Part shown: positions 9,218 to 18,318 of the stretch, piece by piece
Numbering within the stretch: the first letter of the stretch is position 1
How the letters are laid out: every line of letters starts with the position of its first letter
Assembly (NCBI GenBank): GCA_026196775.1
Contig: JAPHUD010000003.1
Location: 121,963-185,962, forward strand
Direction: 5' to 3'
Length of the DNA stretch: 64,000 nt
DNA from: Flavobacteriales bacterium
GTDB lineage: Bacteria > Bacteroidota > Bacteroidia > Flavobacteriales_E > Vicingaceae
The notes under the pieces: model-generated
The model's database searches: none
What the model was told of the DNA's origin: nothing
The model's input: only the letters and a program-made list of their open reading frames with translations
Made by a program: the position numbers and the translations under genes

Positions 9218-12076
9218 TCATACTTTTAACTCGTGCTTTAAAAAACTAGCGGTATAACTTTTTTTGTCTTTAGCCAATTGCTCAGGAGTTCCTTCGGCAA
9301 CAATCTTTCCTCCTTCTTGTCCACCTTCAGGACCGACATCTACAATATAATCTGCTACTTTAATAATGTCCATATTATGTTCTACCACCAATACTGTATT
9401 GCCAATTTCAACTAATTTATTTAAAACCTCCAACAATACTTTAATATCTTCAAAATGCAAACCTGTTGATGGCTCATCTAAAATATACAATGTTTTACCT
9501 GTTTGTCGTTTAGCTAATTCGGCAGCTAATTTTACTCGTTGTGCCTCTCCACCAGAAAGTGTTGTTGATGGTTGTCCTAAATTTATATAACCTAAACCAA
9601 CATCATTTAATGTTTTTATTTTTTGTAAAATATTAGGATGATTTTCAAAGAAAATTACTGCTTGCTCAATACTCATATTTAACACATCACTAATAGACTT
9701 TCCTTTGTACCTTACTTCCAATGTTTCTCTGTTGTATCTTTTGCCATTACACTCATCACACATTACATAAACATCGGGTAAAAAATTCATCTCTATGGTT
9801 TTTACTCCCGCCCCTTGGCAACTTTCACACCTTCCGCCTTTTACGTTAAAAGAAAACCTACCTGGTTTGTAACCTCTTATTTTAGCTTCTGGCAAGTTGC
9901 TAAATAATAAACGTATATCTCCAAAAACATTTGAATACGTTGCAGGGTTTGAACGAGGTGTTCTTCCTATAGGTGTCTGACTGATATCTATAATTTTATC
10001 AATATGTTCCAGACCTTTTATTGTTTTATAAGGCAACGGTTTTTTTACAGCTTTATATATATGTTGATTGATAATTGGATATAACGTTTCATTGATTAAT
10101 GTTGATTTTCCACTGCCTGAAACTCCTGTAATACAAACAAACATTCCTAACGGAAGTTTAAAGTTTACATTTTTTAAGTTGTTACCAGTTGCTCCACTAA
10201 GTTCAATAAATTTGCCATTTCCTTTTCTTCGTTTTTTGGGAACATCAATATTTATTTGATGATTTAAAAATGCTGCCGTATTGGTAGAAAGTTTTACAAA
10301 TTCTTTTGGTGTAGCTGCTGCAACTACGTGCCCCCCATGTTTTCCTGCTCTTGGTCCAATATCTATAATATAATCGGAAGCCAACATAATGTCTTTATCA
10401 TGTTCCACCACTATAATAGAATTACCAACATCTCTTAATCCTTTTAATGAGTTTATCAATCGCTGATTATCTCTTTGATGCAACCCTATACTTGGTTCAT
10501 CTAAAATATACAACACATTTACCAATTGAGAACCTATTTGAGTAGCTAACCTAATCCGCTGAGCTTCTCCTCCGGATAATGTCGCTGCAGGTCTATTTAG
10601 GGTTAAATAATCTAATCCTACATCCAATAAAAATTGGAGTCGTTTGTTTATTTCTTTTAAAATCTCCTCTGCTATTTCGTGCTTTTCGTCAAAAAACTGC
10701 TTACGATTTTTATCAATTTTGGCAGTCCATTTGCCCAACTCATTTAAATCTTTTGTGGCAATTTCTCCAATATTTTTATCATCAACTTTAAAATACAAAG
10801 CTTCTTTTTTCAACCTACTACCGCCACAATCCGGACAATTAATTTTATTCATAAAACTACTTGCCCATCTGGTTAATGATGGAGACGATTTTTCTTCTAA
10901 CTGTCGCAATACAATATTAATTACACCTTCAAAATCCAATTGGTAATTTTTTGTTTGACCATCCACCTCATGAGTCATGTTAATAGGTTCTGATGAACCA
11001 TAAAGTAAACAATCTAACGCTTCTTCTTCAATTTCACTTAAAGGTGTGTTTACGGTAAATCCATAATGAGCAGCTATACCCTCAACTTGTTTAAAAGCCC
11101 AATTGTTTTTGTAATCTCCTAAAGGTGCAATGCCGCCTTTTTTAATACTCAGTTTGGAGTTGGGTATCACTTTTTTAATATCAATTTCGGAAACCTGACC
11201 TAAACCGCTACATTTTTTACATGCACCATAAGGCGAGTTGAAAGAAAACAAGTTTGGTTCGGGTTCGTTGTACGAAATTCCTGTAGTAGGGCACATTAAT
11301 TTCTTACTCAACAATCTATATTTTGGAGAATTCTTTTTGTCTTCATCAGTCTCAAATTCATAAACCATTAAACTATCATCACCTAATTTTAAAGTTGTTT
11401 CTACAGAAGCAAGTATGCGTTGGTAATCTTCATTTTTAACTTTAAGTTGATCCACTACCAATTCAATATCATGAATTTTATACCTATCGAGTTGCATTTT
11501 AGGATGCATTTCCATTAGCTCGCCATCAATACGAACTTTTAAAAAACCTTGCTTCATAAATTGAGCAAACAATTCTTTATAATGTCCTTTTCTACCTTTA
11601 ATAATAGGTGCTAGCAACAAAATTTTCTTTCCTTGGTATTGTTCTACAATTAAATCTACAATTTGATTGGTGGTAAATTTTACCATTAATTCGCCTGTAT
11701 TATAAGAATAAGCATTAGCTACTCTAGCGTAAAGCAACCTAAAAAAGTCATAGATTTCGGTAATGGTTCCAACAGTAGAACGAGGGTTTTTACTGATGGT
11801 TTTTTGCTCAATGGCAATAACGGGACTTAGTCCATTAATTTTATCCACATCCGGACGTTCCATTGTGCCTAAAAACTGACGTGCATAAGCCGAGAAAGTC
11901 TCTAAGTACCTACGTTGTCCTTCCGCATAAATGGTATCAAAAGCTAAAGAAGATTTGCCGCTCCCACTTACACCTGTCATTACCACTAATTGGTTTCTGG
12001 GAATTTTTATAGAAACGTCTTTAAGGTTATGTACCCTTGCTCCAATTACTTCAATTACCTCTTCATTTTCTATCAT
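9218..12076 (-). CDS. uvrA: excinuclease ABC subunit A
   Basis: UvrA is the damage-recognition ATPase of nucleotide excision repair. The 952-residue protein has two ABC cassettes: Walker A GVSGSGKSSLAF near residue 35 and GVSGSGKSTLINE near 655, two LSGGEAQR signatures (about 505 and 840), and two Walker B segments ending ILDEPS. The second zinc module is intact (CESCQGAG and CDECNGKRY, about 755-785). Length and order match the family. It is 9 bases downstream of ridA on the same strand. Confidence 0.97.
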   Translation of the reverse strand: MIENEEVIEVIGARVHNLKDVSIKIPRNQLVVMTGVSGSGKSSLAFDTIYAEGQRRYLETFSAYARQFLGTMERPDVDKINGLSPVIAIEQKTISKNPRSTVGTITEIYDFFRLLYARVANAYSYNTGELMVKFTTNQIVDLIVEQYQGKKILLLAPIIKGRKGHYKELFAQFMKQGFLKVRIDGELMEMHPKMQLDRYKIHDIELVVDQLKVKNEDYQRILASVETTLKLGDDSLMVYEFETDEDKKNSPKYRLLSKKLMCPTTGISYNEPEPNLFSFNSPYGACKKCSGLGQVSEIDIKKVIPNSKLSIKKGGIAPLGDYKNNWAFKQVEGIAAHYGFTVNTPLSEIEEEALDCLLYGSSEPINMTHEVDGQTKNYQLDFEGVINIVLRQLEEKSSPSLTRWASSFMNKINCPDCGGSRLKKEALYFKVDDKNIGEIATKDLNELGKWTAKIDKNRKQFFDEKHEIAEEILKEINKRLQFLLDVGLDYLTLNRPAATLSGGEAQRIRLATQIGSQLVNVLYILDEPSIGLHQRDNQRLINSLKGLRDVGNSIIVVEHDKDIMLASDYIIDIGPRAGKHGGHVVAAATPKEFVKLSTNTAAFLNHQINIDVPKKRRKGNGKFIELSGATGNNLKNVNFKLPLGMFVCITGVSGSGKSTLINETLYPIINQHIYKAVKKPLPYKTIKGLEHIDKIIDISQTPIGRTPRSNPATYSNVFGDIRLLFSNLPEAKIRGYKPGRFSFNVKGGRCESCQGAGVKTIEMNFLPDVYVMCDECNGKRYNRETLEVRYKGKSISDVLNMSIEQAVIFFENHPNILQKIKTLNDVGLGYINLGQPSTTLSGGEAQRVKLAAELAKRQTGKTLYILDEPSTGLHFEDIKVLLEVLNKLVEIGNTVLVVEHNMDIIKVADYIVDVGPEGGQEGGKIVAEGTPEQLAKDKKSYTASFLKHELKV

Positions 12077-12085
12077 TAATAGCTT

Positions 12086-12463
12086 TTATTTAGCAGCAAT
12101 TACAGAAATTTCTACATTCACATTTTTAGGCAAACAAGCTACTTCTACGGTTTCTCTTGCCGGAAAATCTGAAATAAAGTAACTTCCATACACTTCATTA
12201 ATTTGTGCAAAATTATCCATATTTGAAATGAATATGCTTGTTTTTATCACATTTTCAAAACCCATTTCCGCAGCAGCCAACACTGCTTTTAAATTTTCCA
12301 TCACCATTTTAGTTTCTTCTTTAATGTTACTTAAAACTAACTCATTGGTTGCTGGGTTTATAGCAATCTGTCCAGAGGTATAAAGCATGTTATTTAATAA
12401 AACTGCTTGATTATAAGGGCCTATTGGTGCCGGAGCTTTTGCTGTGTTGATAATCTTTTTCAT
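12086..12463 (-). CDS. RidA family enamine/imine deaminase
   Basis: RidA proteins remove reactive enamine/imine intermediates released by PLP enzymes. The sequence starts MKKIINTAKAPAPIGPYNQA, the canonical RidA N-terminus, and ends with the conserved region ARETVEVACLPKNVNVEISVIAA; the arginine that binds the carboxylate is the R of ARETVE. I chose this ATG (125 residues) because an upstream ATG at 12532 would add 23 hydrophobic residues with no counterpart in the family. It is divergent from the arginine decarboxylase gene. Confidence 0.92.
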   Translation of the reverse strand: MKKIINTAKAPAPIGPYNQAVLLNNMLYTSGQIAINPATNELVLSNIKEETKMVMENLKAVLAAAEMGFENVIKTSIFISNMDNFAQINEVYGSYFISDFPARETVEVACLPKNVNVEISVIAAK

Positions 12464-12571
12464 ATACCTAAATATTTTATAAAACACCGTAAAAATAAGT
12501 ACAGCAAAACTTATTTTACATTTATTAAGCAATTTTTATAAAAAAATAACTTCATAAACTTTTTTAACCGT

Positions 12572-12579
12572 TAATTTCG
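12572..12579 (+). promoter_or_regulatory. probable -7 box for the arginine decarboxylase gene
   Basis: TAATTTCG matches the TAnnTTTG consensus except for C at position 7, and it ends 20 bases before the ATG of the decarboxylase gene, the usual distance in Bacteroidota. No clear -33 element was identified. Confidence 0.3.
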
Positions 12580-12598
12580 CAATAAAAAGTTATAAAGA

Positions 12599-14002
12599 AT
12601 GAAGATTACTTATTTTGATTTAATTGACCAATCTTATTATTTTCCACAAGAGGGATTTAATATTGAGGATGGTAATTTATTTTTTAATGATACATCAATT
12701 AAGTATTTAATTGATAAGTATCAAACTCCTTTTAAGATTTCTTTTTTACCAAAAATTGGAGATCAAATTAAAAAAGCAAAAAACCTTTTTAGTAAGGCTA
12801 TTAAACAAAATAATTATAAGGGAACTTATAACTATTGTTATTGTACAAAAAGCAGTCATTTCAACTTTGTAATAGAAGAAACACTAAGACACGGAATTAA
12901 TTTAGAAACATCTTCTAGTTATGATATTGATATTATCCTTAATCTTTACAAAAAAGGGTTAATCAATAAAGACAAAAAAATTATCCATAACGGATACAAA
13001 ACAGATAGTTACATCCAAAAAATAGCCTTACTTCAAAAAGAAGGTTTTACCAACAGCTTTATTATATTGGATAGTAAAAAAGAATTAGAAAAACTTCAAA
13101 AAATTATTAAAACACCTATTCGTATTGGTATTAGAATGGCTATTGATGAAGAATCTCAATCTACTTACTATACTTCTCGTATGGGAATTAGAGCTTCTGA
13201 AATTATAGATTACTACAACAATGATATTAAGCCTAGAAAAAATGTAACGTTAGAAATGTTGCACTTTTTTGTGGATACAGGCATAAAAGACACCATGTAT
13301 TATTGGAGTACTTTTATTAATGCGATGAAACTTTACGCTAACCTAAAAAAGAATTGCGATACACTTAATGCTATTAATATTGGTGGAGGTTTGCCTATTA
13401 GAAACAACTTAGGTTTTGAATACGATTATAAATTTATCATTAACCAAATTGTAGCTAATATTAAAGATGTTTGTAGCTCTGAAGGTATTGACGACCCGGA
13501 TATTTATACCGAATTCGGAAAATATACTGTAGGAGAAAGTGGTGCTATCGTTTTTGAAGTATTAGATTACAAACAACAAAATGATGCCGAGCTATGGTAC
13601 ATCATTAACAATAGTTTAATGACTACCATTCCTGATAGTTGGAGTATGCACGAAAAATTTATTTTACTTCCTATTAATAAATGGGATAAAGAATATACCA
13701 AAGTAAATATTGGTGGCATTAGTTGCGACCACTCTGATTATTACAATTCGGAAGATTTAAACCAAGAGATTTATTTACCTAAAATTGATGATAAGGACAA
13801 AGAGCCTCTTTACATTGGTTTTTTCCATACAGGAGCTTATCAAGATTCTATTAGTGGTTACGGTGGAATTAAGCACTGTCTTATTCCTTCACCAAGACAC
13901 ATTGTAATCAAACGAAATGAAAACGGTCAGTACGAAGATTATCTTTTTAAAGATGAACAAAATGCTGAAGTAATGTTGGATATTTTAGGGTATAATGACT
14001 AA
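12599..14002 (+). CDS. speA: arginine decarboxylase (PLP, alanine-racemase fold)
   Basis: The 467-residue protein fits the shorter biosynthetic arginine decarboxylase form of Bacteroidota: an alanine-racemase-type barrel with the PLP lysine K84 in CYCTKSSHF, the glycine-rich phosphate loop INIGGGLPIRN near residue 260, the FGKYTVGESGA segment near 305, and a C-terminal beta domain with the GFFHTGAYQDS active-site block. It makes agmatine, the start of polyamine synthesis from arginine. The neighbour 116 bases downstream encodes a deoxyhypusine-synthase-like enzyme, another polyamine enzyme, which supports a joint role. A diaminopimelate or other amino acid decarboxylase is less likely given the N-terminal block DLIDQSYYFPQEGF. 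Confidence 0.85.
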   Translation: MKITYFDLIDQSYYFPQEGFNIEDGNLFFNDTSIKYLIDKYQTPFKISFLPKIGDQIKKAKNLFSKAIKQNNYKGTYNYCYCTKSSHFNFVIEETLRHGINLETSSSYDIDIILNLYKKGLINKDKKIIHNGYKTDSYIQKIALLQKEGFTNSFIILDSKKELEKLQKIIKTPIRIGIRMAIDEESQSTYYTSRMGIRASEIIDYYNNDIKPRKNVTLEMLHFFVDTGIKDTMYYWSTFINAMKLYANLKKNCDTLNAINIGGGLPIRNNLGFEYDYKFIINQIVANIKDVCSSEGIDDPDIYTEFGKYTVGESGAIVFEVLDYKQQNDAELWYIINNSLMTTIPDSWSMHEKFILLPINKWDKEYTKVNIGGISCDHSDYYNSEDLNQEIYLPKIDDKDKEPLYIGFFHTGAYQDSISGYGGIKHCLIPSPRHIVIKRNENGQYEDYLFKDEQNAEVMLDILGYND

Positions 14003-14118
14003 CTAACAGGTTTCAGGTTCAAAGTTTGAGATTTGTGAGGTTTGAAGTTTAAACTGTCAACCGAAATACCGTGAACCGAAAAGCAACTAATAAACTATAA
14101 ACTCATAAACTAACAAAT

Positions 14119-15084
14119 ATGACTATTACAGAATTTGCAGAAAAACATTACAAACATTTTAATGCTGCTACCTTGGTAGATGCCTCTAAAGCTTACATTA
14201 AGCATTTAGAAAGCGGACACAAAATGATGATTACCCTTGCCGGAGCAATGAGTACTGCCGAATTGGGTATTTCTTTGGCTGAAATGATTAGACAAGACAA
14301 AGTTCAAATCATTACTTGTACGGGAGCTAACTTAGAGGAAGACATTTTTAATTTAGTAGCTCATACTTTTTACAAAAGAGTGCCTCATTACAGAGATTTA
14401 TCTCCACAAGATGAACAAGATTTACTAGACCAACATTTCAACAGGGTTACCGATACTTGTATTCCTGAAGAGGAAGCCATGCGTAGAATTGAAAAACAAT
14501 TGATTGAAGTTTGGACAAAAGCGAAAAATGAAGGTAAAAGATATTTTCCACATGAATACATTTACCAGTTAATTAGAAATGGTTCCTTAGAGCAATATCA
14601 TGATATTGACCCTAAAAACTCTTGGTTGATTGCTGCTGCTGAAAAAAACTTGCCGATTATTGTTCCAGGTTGGGAAGATTCTACCTCTGGAAACATGTTT
14701 GCTGCTCACTGCTTAGAAGGTATGTTTGAGCCAAGCATTGTAAAATCAGGAATTGAATACATGATGTATTTAGCAAAATGGTACCAAGAAAATGCTGTTG
14801 ACAAAGGAATTGGGTTTTACCAAATTGGTGGTGGTATTGCCGGAGATTTCCCTATTTGTGTGGTGCCTATGTTGCACCAAGATTTACAATTAGATGGAAT
14901 TCCTTGTTGGAGTTATTTTTGTCAGATTAGTGATTCTACCACCAGTTATGGTTCTTACTCAGGAGCTGTACCTAACGAAAAAATTACTTGGGGGAAACTA
15001 GAAATAGATACACCTAAATTTGTGATTGAATCGGATGCTTCTATTGTGGCTCCGCTGATGTTCCAAATTATTTTAGAAGCGTAA
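14119..15084 (+). CDS. deoxyhypusine synthase-like enzyme (probable polyamine aminobutyltransferase)
   Basis: This 321-residue protein belongs to the deoxyhypusine synthase family: LAGAMSTAELG, the NAD-binding ITCTGANLEEDIFN block, VPGWEDSTSGNMF and IGGGIAGDFPI are all present. The lysine that carries the enzyme-imine intermediate is kept as K293 in TWGKLE. Bacteria lack hypusinated eIF5A, and characterised bacterial homologues act on free polyamines (homospermidine synthesis), so a polyamine product is the likely role; the exact substrate here is unknown. The gene follows an arginine decarboxylase and is closed by a good terminator. Confidence 0.85.
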   Translation: MTITEFAEKHYKHFNAATLVDASKAYIKHLESGHKMMITLAGAMSTAELGISLAEMIRQDKVQIITCTGANLEEDIFNLVAHTFYKRVPHYRDLSPQDEQDLLDQHFNRVTDTCIPEEEAMRRIEKQLIEVWTKAKNEGKRYFPHEYIYQLIRNGSLEQYHDIDPKNSWLIAAAEKNLPIIVPGWEDSTSGNMFAAHCLEGMFEPSIVKSGIEYMMYLAKWYQENAVDKGIGFYQIGGGIAGDFPICVVPMLHQDLQLDGIPCWSYFCQISDSTTSYGSYSGAVPNEKITWGKLEIDTPKFVIESDASIVAPLMFQIILEA

Positions 15085-15105
15085 TAAACGCATAATAACT
15101 ATAAA

Positions 15106-15140
15106 ACAAAGCCTACATTTTTGTGGGCTTTGTTGTTTAT
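15106..15140 (+). terminator. terminator after the deoxyhypusine synthase-like gene
   Basis: Arms ACAAAGCCTACA (15106-15117) and TGTGGGCTTTGT (15122-15133) pair over 12 positions with one G-T wobble around a TTTT loop, and a T-rich stretch follows. It lies 22 bases after the stop. Confidence 0.75.
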
Positions 15141-15185
15141 ATCTTTAAATTAAAATGCTAGTAGATAAATAAAGCGAAGAGAATT

Positions 15186-15728
15186 TTAGGTTTCGTTGAG
15201 TATTCTTTCCATCTGCTTTATATGTCGCTCATTGTGGAAAATAACAAAACGAAAAGTATCTCCTAGTTTAATTTTTAGCCATTGGGCGATACTTACCTTC
15301 ACTTTTACTTTGTTTAAGCTTACTGTAGTTGCTTTATCCAGTAATGCCAATAATTGTGTTTGCTGTTCCAGAAAAACGCTTATTACCGAGTTGTCTAAAT
15401 TGCTATGTAAAGGATTTTTATCCTTAAAGGTTTTCATCTTGTTTAGCTTTTCTTTAGGAAGCATGCTGTTTGCAAAATAATTGCCCAACCAACCGCTTTT
15501 AAAAGTCGCTTCACTTGTTGTGTTGGAAGTGATTATGGCTTTTTCTATCTCAGGGAGATAATAATCGCCATATCGGTTTAAATGCTCTAAACATTCTAAA
15601 ACATTCCAACTTTCGGGTGATTTTCTGTGAGTAAGTACTTCCTGAGGTAAGTGTTGTATTGATTTAACATAATTGATGTGTTGTTCAATTTTAGCTGCTA
15701 ATTCCTCTAATAATGTTGCTGATTTCAT
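15186..15728 (-). CDS. DinB superfamily protein
   Basis: A 180-residue four-helix-bundle protein of the DinB/DUF664-like superfamily. The visible metal-ligand pattern is a histidine in LECLEHLNRYGDYY near residue 50 and the pair in FVIFHNERHIKQMERIL near the C-terminus; SPESWNVLECLEHL is a typical family block. Members include thiol-dependent transferases with nickel or zinc and many of unknown substrate. It is 57 bases downstream of a Crp/Fnr-type regulator on the same strand. Confidence 0.8.
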   Translation of the reverse strand: MKSATLLEELAAKIEQHINYVKSIQHLPQEVLTHRKSPESWNVLECLEHLNRYGDYYLPEIEKAIITSNTTSEATFKSGWLGNYFANSMLPKEKLNKMKTFKDKNPLHSNLDNSVISVFLEQQTQLLALLDKATTVSLNKVKVKVSIAQWLKIKLGDTFRFVIFHNERHIKQMERILNET

Positions 15729-15785
15729 TGTCTTCTGTTTTTAGACAAAATTGTTCACTTTTCCCTTTATAAAAATTGATTGAAA

Positions 15786-16310
15786 TCAAGATTTTTTCAA
15801 TCTGGATAAGGTTTCGGGAGTCATTCTTAAATAATTGGCAATGTATTTATTAGGAATTTCTTGAAACAACTGCGGACTTCTCTTCAACACCCTGTTATAT
15901 CTTTCTTTGGGCGAAGTGGTAAGGATATCTTTTTCTCTTTCTATTTGCTGAAGTACCAAATCTTCGAGCATGGAAATCCACATTTGTTGGTTCTCGTTAC
16001 TCTCATTAACAAAAGCTATAAATTGCTGTTTAGGAATTACCCTAACTTTCGACTTTTTTATTGCTTGTATATAAAAATCGGAAGCTTGTTCTGTTAGAAA
16101 AGAATCTAAGGAAACAATTAAATCATTGTTATAGCCAAAGCGAATAATTTGCTCTTCATCTTCGTCCATAACAAAAACGCAGAGACTTCCACTTTCTACA
16201 AAGTAAATGTTGGTATCTGTAGTTCCTCCAAGTTTTAAAAAACCGTTTTTTAGTAAGGTAATTTGTTTACCGTTTTTTACTGTGGAATGAATAAACTCAG
16301 CGAGACTCAT
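15786..16310 (-). CDS. Crp/Fnr family transcriptional regulator (short)
   Basis: At 174 residues this is a compact Crp/Fnr-type protein: a cyclic-nucleotide-binding-like beta roll in residues 15-110 (GFLKLGGTTDTNIYFVESGSL and the RFGYNNDLIVSLDSF region) and a helix-turn-helix at the very C-terminus (IPNKYIANYLRMTPETLSRL). Single-protein regulators of this kind are common in Bacteroidota and usually sense through the beta roll without an iron-sulfur cluster; no cysteine cluster is present here. Its ATG directly abuts the stop of the upstream membrane protein gene, so the two are co-expressed; its target is unknown. Confidence 0.85.
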   Translation of the reverse strand: MSLAEFIHSTVKNGKQITLLKNGFLKLGGTTDTNIYFVESGSLCVFVMDEDEEQIIRFGYNNDLIVSLDSFLTEQASDFYIQAIKKSKVRVIPKQQFIAFVNESNENQQMWISMLEDLVLQQIEREKDILTTSPKERYNRVLKRSPQLFQEIPNKYIANYLRMTPETLSRLKKS

Positions 16311-16715
16311 TTATTTAGCTAATTTTCTACCCAAATACGCCATTGGAAAATAAGCTCCCGCTAAATCTAAAATTAAAAACCAAATTGGTGCAGGCAACAT
16401 GTAAGCATTTATGGCTCCACCCAAAAAGAAGAAAATTCCTATAGCTAAAGCAAATTTAATTTTGTTGGTAGCAGCAATTTTAGCAGCCACAAATGCTCCT
16501 ACTAAAGTACCTAAAGCATGGGCTAAAAATGGAAAAATATAATGTTCTGGACCAAACAAGTGCATGGTACTTTTCAAACCTTCCATAGTGGTAATATCTG
16601 CTCCGTTTGGTGGTGGAATAATAGAGCCGCTTATCATAATAATTCCCATATTAACAGCACTACCCACTACTAAACCAACTACTACTGCTAAAATATTTCT
16701 AAGAATAGGATGCAT
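16311..16715 (-). CDS. four-helix membrane protein of unknown function
   Basis: A 134-residue hydrophobic protein with about four membrane segments: residues 8-32, 60-85, 87-108 and 110-130. The GTLVGAFVAAKIAA glycine-rich helix is the most conserved-looking part, and similar small membrane proteins are widespread in Bacteroidota without a known function. It is immediately upstream of, and abutting, the Crp/Fnr-type regulator gene. Confidence 0.75.
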   Translation of the reverse strand: MHPILRNILAVVVGLVVGSAVNMGIIMISGSIIPPPNGADITTMEGLKSTMHLFGPEHYIFPFLAHALGTLVGAFVAAKIAATNKIKFALAIGIFFFLGGAINAYMLPAPIWFLILDLAGAYFPMAYLGRKLAK

Positions 16716-16790
16716 AGTTTTTGTTTTTAAATTAGATACAAATATATTGATTAATTTTTTTGCATACCCTATTCATGTAGCTTTATAAAA

Positions 16791-16819
16791 AAAGACCGAA
16801 CATATTATGCTCGGTCTTT
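16791..16819 (-). terminator. terminator after serine palmitoyltransferase gene
   Basis: Arms AAAGACCGA (16791-16799) and TCGGTCTTT (16811-16819) form a perfect 9-bp stem. On the minus strand the hairpin is followed by a run of seven Ts, so it ends the serine palmitoyltransferase transcript 28 bases after its stop. Confidence 0.85.
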
Positions 16820-16846
16820 AAAATATAATTTTCAATAAAGGTTGAT

Positions 16847-18094
16847 TTACGAAATAGAAGCAATGCTTTCAGATTTGTAATCTCCTTTAAGTAGTTTTTC
16901 TTTTACCAATTTAAAAGTATTGATAGTATATTCTACATCTTCCAAAGTATGCATTGCTGTAGGAATTAACCTAAGCATAATTACGCCTTTAGGAACAACA
17001 GGGTAAACCACTATAGAACAGAATAAGTTATAGGTTTCTCTTAAATCTATAATTAAGTTAGTAGCTTCAGGGATATCTCCACTTAAAATAACAGGAGTAA
17101 CCTGAGTAGTAGTAGTTCCTATATTAAAACCATTTTCTTTTAATCCGCTTTGAAGTGCATTGGCTACCGTCCATAATTTTTCTCTTAATTCTGGGCTGTT
17201 TTTTAACATTTCCAAACGTTTAAGGTTACCAACAACTAAAGGCATTGGCATTGATTTAGCATAAATTTGAGAACGCATATTGTAACGGAAATATTCAATA
17301 ACTTGCTCATCGGCAGCTATAAAACCACCAATACTTGCCATTGCTTTGGCAAAAGTTCCAAAATAAACATCAATTCCATCTTGGCAACCTTGAGCTTCAC
17401 CTGTACCAGCTCCTGTAGCTCCCATAGTTCCAAAACCATGAGCATCATCAACAAAAAGCCTGAAGCTAAATTCAGATTTTAAAGCAACAATTTCTTTTAA
17501 ACTTCCTTGGTTTCCAGACATACCAAAAACACCTTCGGTAATAACCAAAATAGCTCCATTGGTCTTTTCTACTAATTTGGTAGCTTTTTGTAACATGTTT
17601 CTTAAGCTGTCCATATCGTTATGTTGATATACAAAACGTTTGCCTTGATGTAATCTAACACCATCTAATATACAAGCGTGAGATTCTGCATCATAAACAA
17701 TAACATCATTTCTGTCAACCAAAGCATCAATGGCAGAAACCATTCCTTGGTAACCAAAATTTAATAAAATAGCATCTTGTTTCTTTTCAAAATCAGCTAA
17801 TTGAGCTTCTAATTCTTCGTGTAAGTTAGAGTTCCCAGACATCATTCTAGCCCCCATTGGGTAAGCTAATCCCCAGTCTGCTGAAGCTTGTGCGTCAGCT
17901 TTTCTTATTTCAGGATGATTTCCTAATCCTAAATAATTGTTTAAACTCCATTGTAAGACCTCAGTCCCTCTAAACTTCATCTTATTATTTAACTCTCCTT
18001 CTAATTTAGGAAAAGCAAAATAACCATGAGCCTCTTTGGAGTATTTACCTAAAGGGCCTCTATTGTTCTTAATTTTTTCAAAAATATCATTCAT
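16847..18094 (-). CDS. serine palmitoyltransferase-type alpha-oxoamine synthase
   Basis: A 415-residue PLP enzyme of the alpha-oxoamine synthase family, which condenses an acyl-CoA with an amino acid. PLP contacts are H140 in DAESHACILDG, the DDAHG motif at residues 216-220, and the lysine K250 in TFAKAMASIGG. The closest recognisable subgroup in Bacteroidota is serine palmitoyltransferase, the entry point of sphingolipid synthesis; KBL and BioF are related alternatives, but this stand-alone gene with the N-terminal block GPLGKYSKEAHGYFAFPKLEG matches the sphingolipid form. It has its own -7 box and terminator. Confidence 0.82.
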   Translation of the reverse strand: MNDIFEKIKNNRGPLGKYSKEAHGYFAFPKLEGELNNKMKFRGTEVLQWSLNNYLGLGNHPEIRKADAQASADWGLAYPMGARMMSGNSNLHEELEAQLADFEKKQDAILLNFGYQGMVSAIDALVDRNDVIVYDAESHACILDGVRLHQGKRFVYQHNDMDSLRNMLQKATKLVEKTNGAILVITEGVFGMSGNQGSLKEIVALKSEFSFRLFVDDAHGFGTMGATGAGTGEAQGCQDGIDVYFGTFAKAMASIGGFIAADEQVIEYFRYNMRSQIYAKSMPMPLVVGNLKRLEMLKNSPELREKLWTVANALQSGLKENGFNIGTTTTQVTPVILSGDIPEATNLIIDLRETYNLFCSIVVYPVVPKGVIMLRLIPTAMHTLEDVEYTINTFKLVKEKLLKGDYKSESIASIS

Positions 18095-18119
18095 GTGTCT
18101 TAGGTTTAATTTTGAGCGG

Positions 18120-18127
18120 CAAAGATA
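18120..18127 (-). promoter_or_regulatory. -7 box for serine palmitoyltransferase gene
   Basis: On the minus strand TATCTTTG is an exact TAnnTTTG match, 25 bases upstream of the ATG. No unambiguous -33 box was found. Confidence 0.5.
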
Positions 18128-18318
18128 ATTCTTTCTTATGAAAAAAAAGAATTTATTTGATTTTACTATATTTTGGTCAAACCCTTAATTATTTATTAGA
18201 TTTTGCAGTAGTTTCTAGCTGTAATAGATTTTCTAATGGATAATTCGGGTTTAAGTGCTGCAATATTTTTATTTTTATACCCTTAAAAATATTAGTTTAA
18301 AATTTATAAATAATCTAA

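Noticed and set aside
12464..12532. N-terminal extension of the RidA gene to the ATG at 12532
   Set aside because: RidA proteins begin at the MKKIINTAKAPAPIGPYNQ start; the extension has no counterpart and the spacer is AT-rich promoter DNA.
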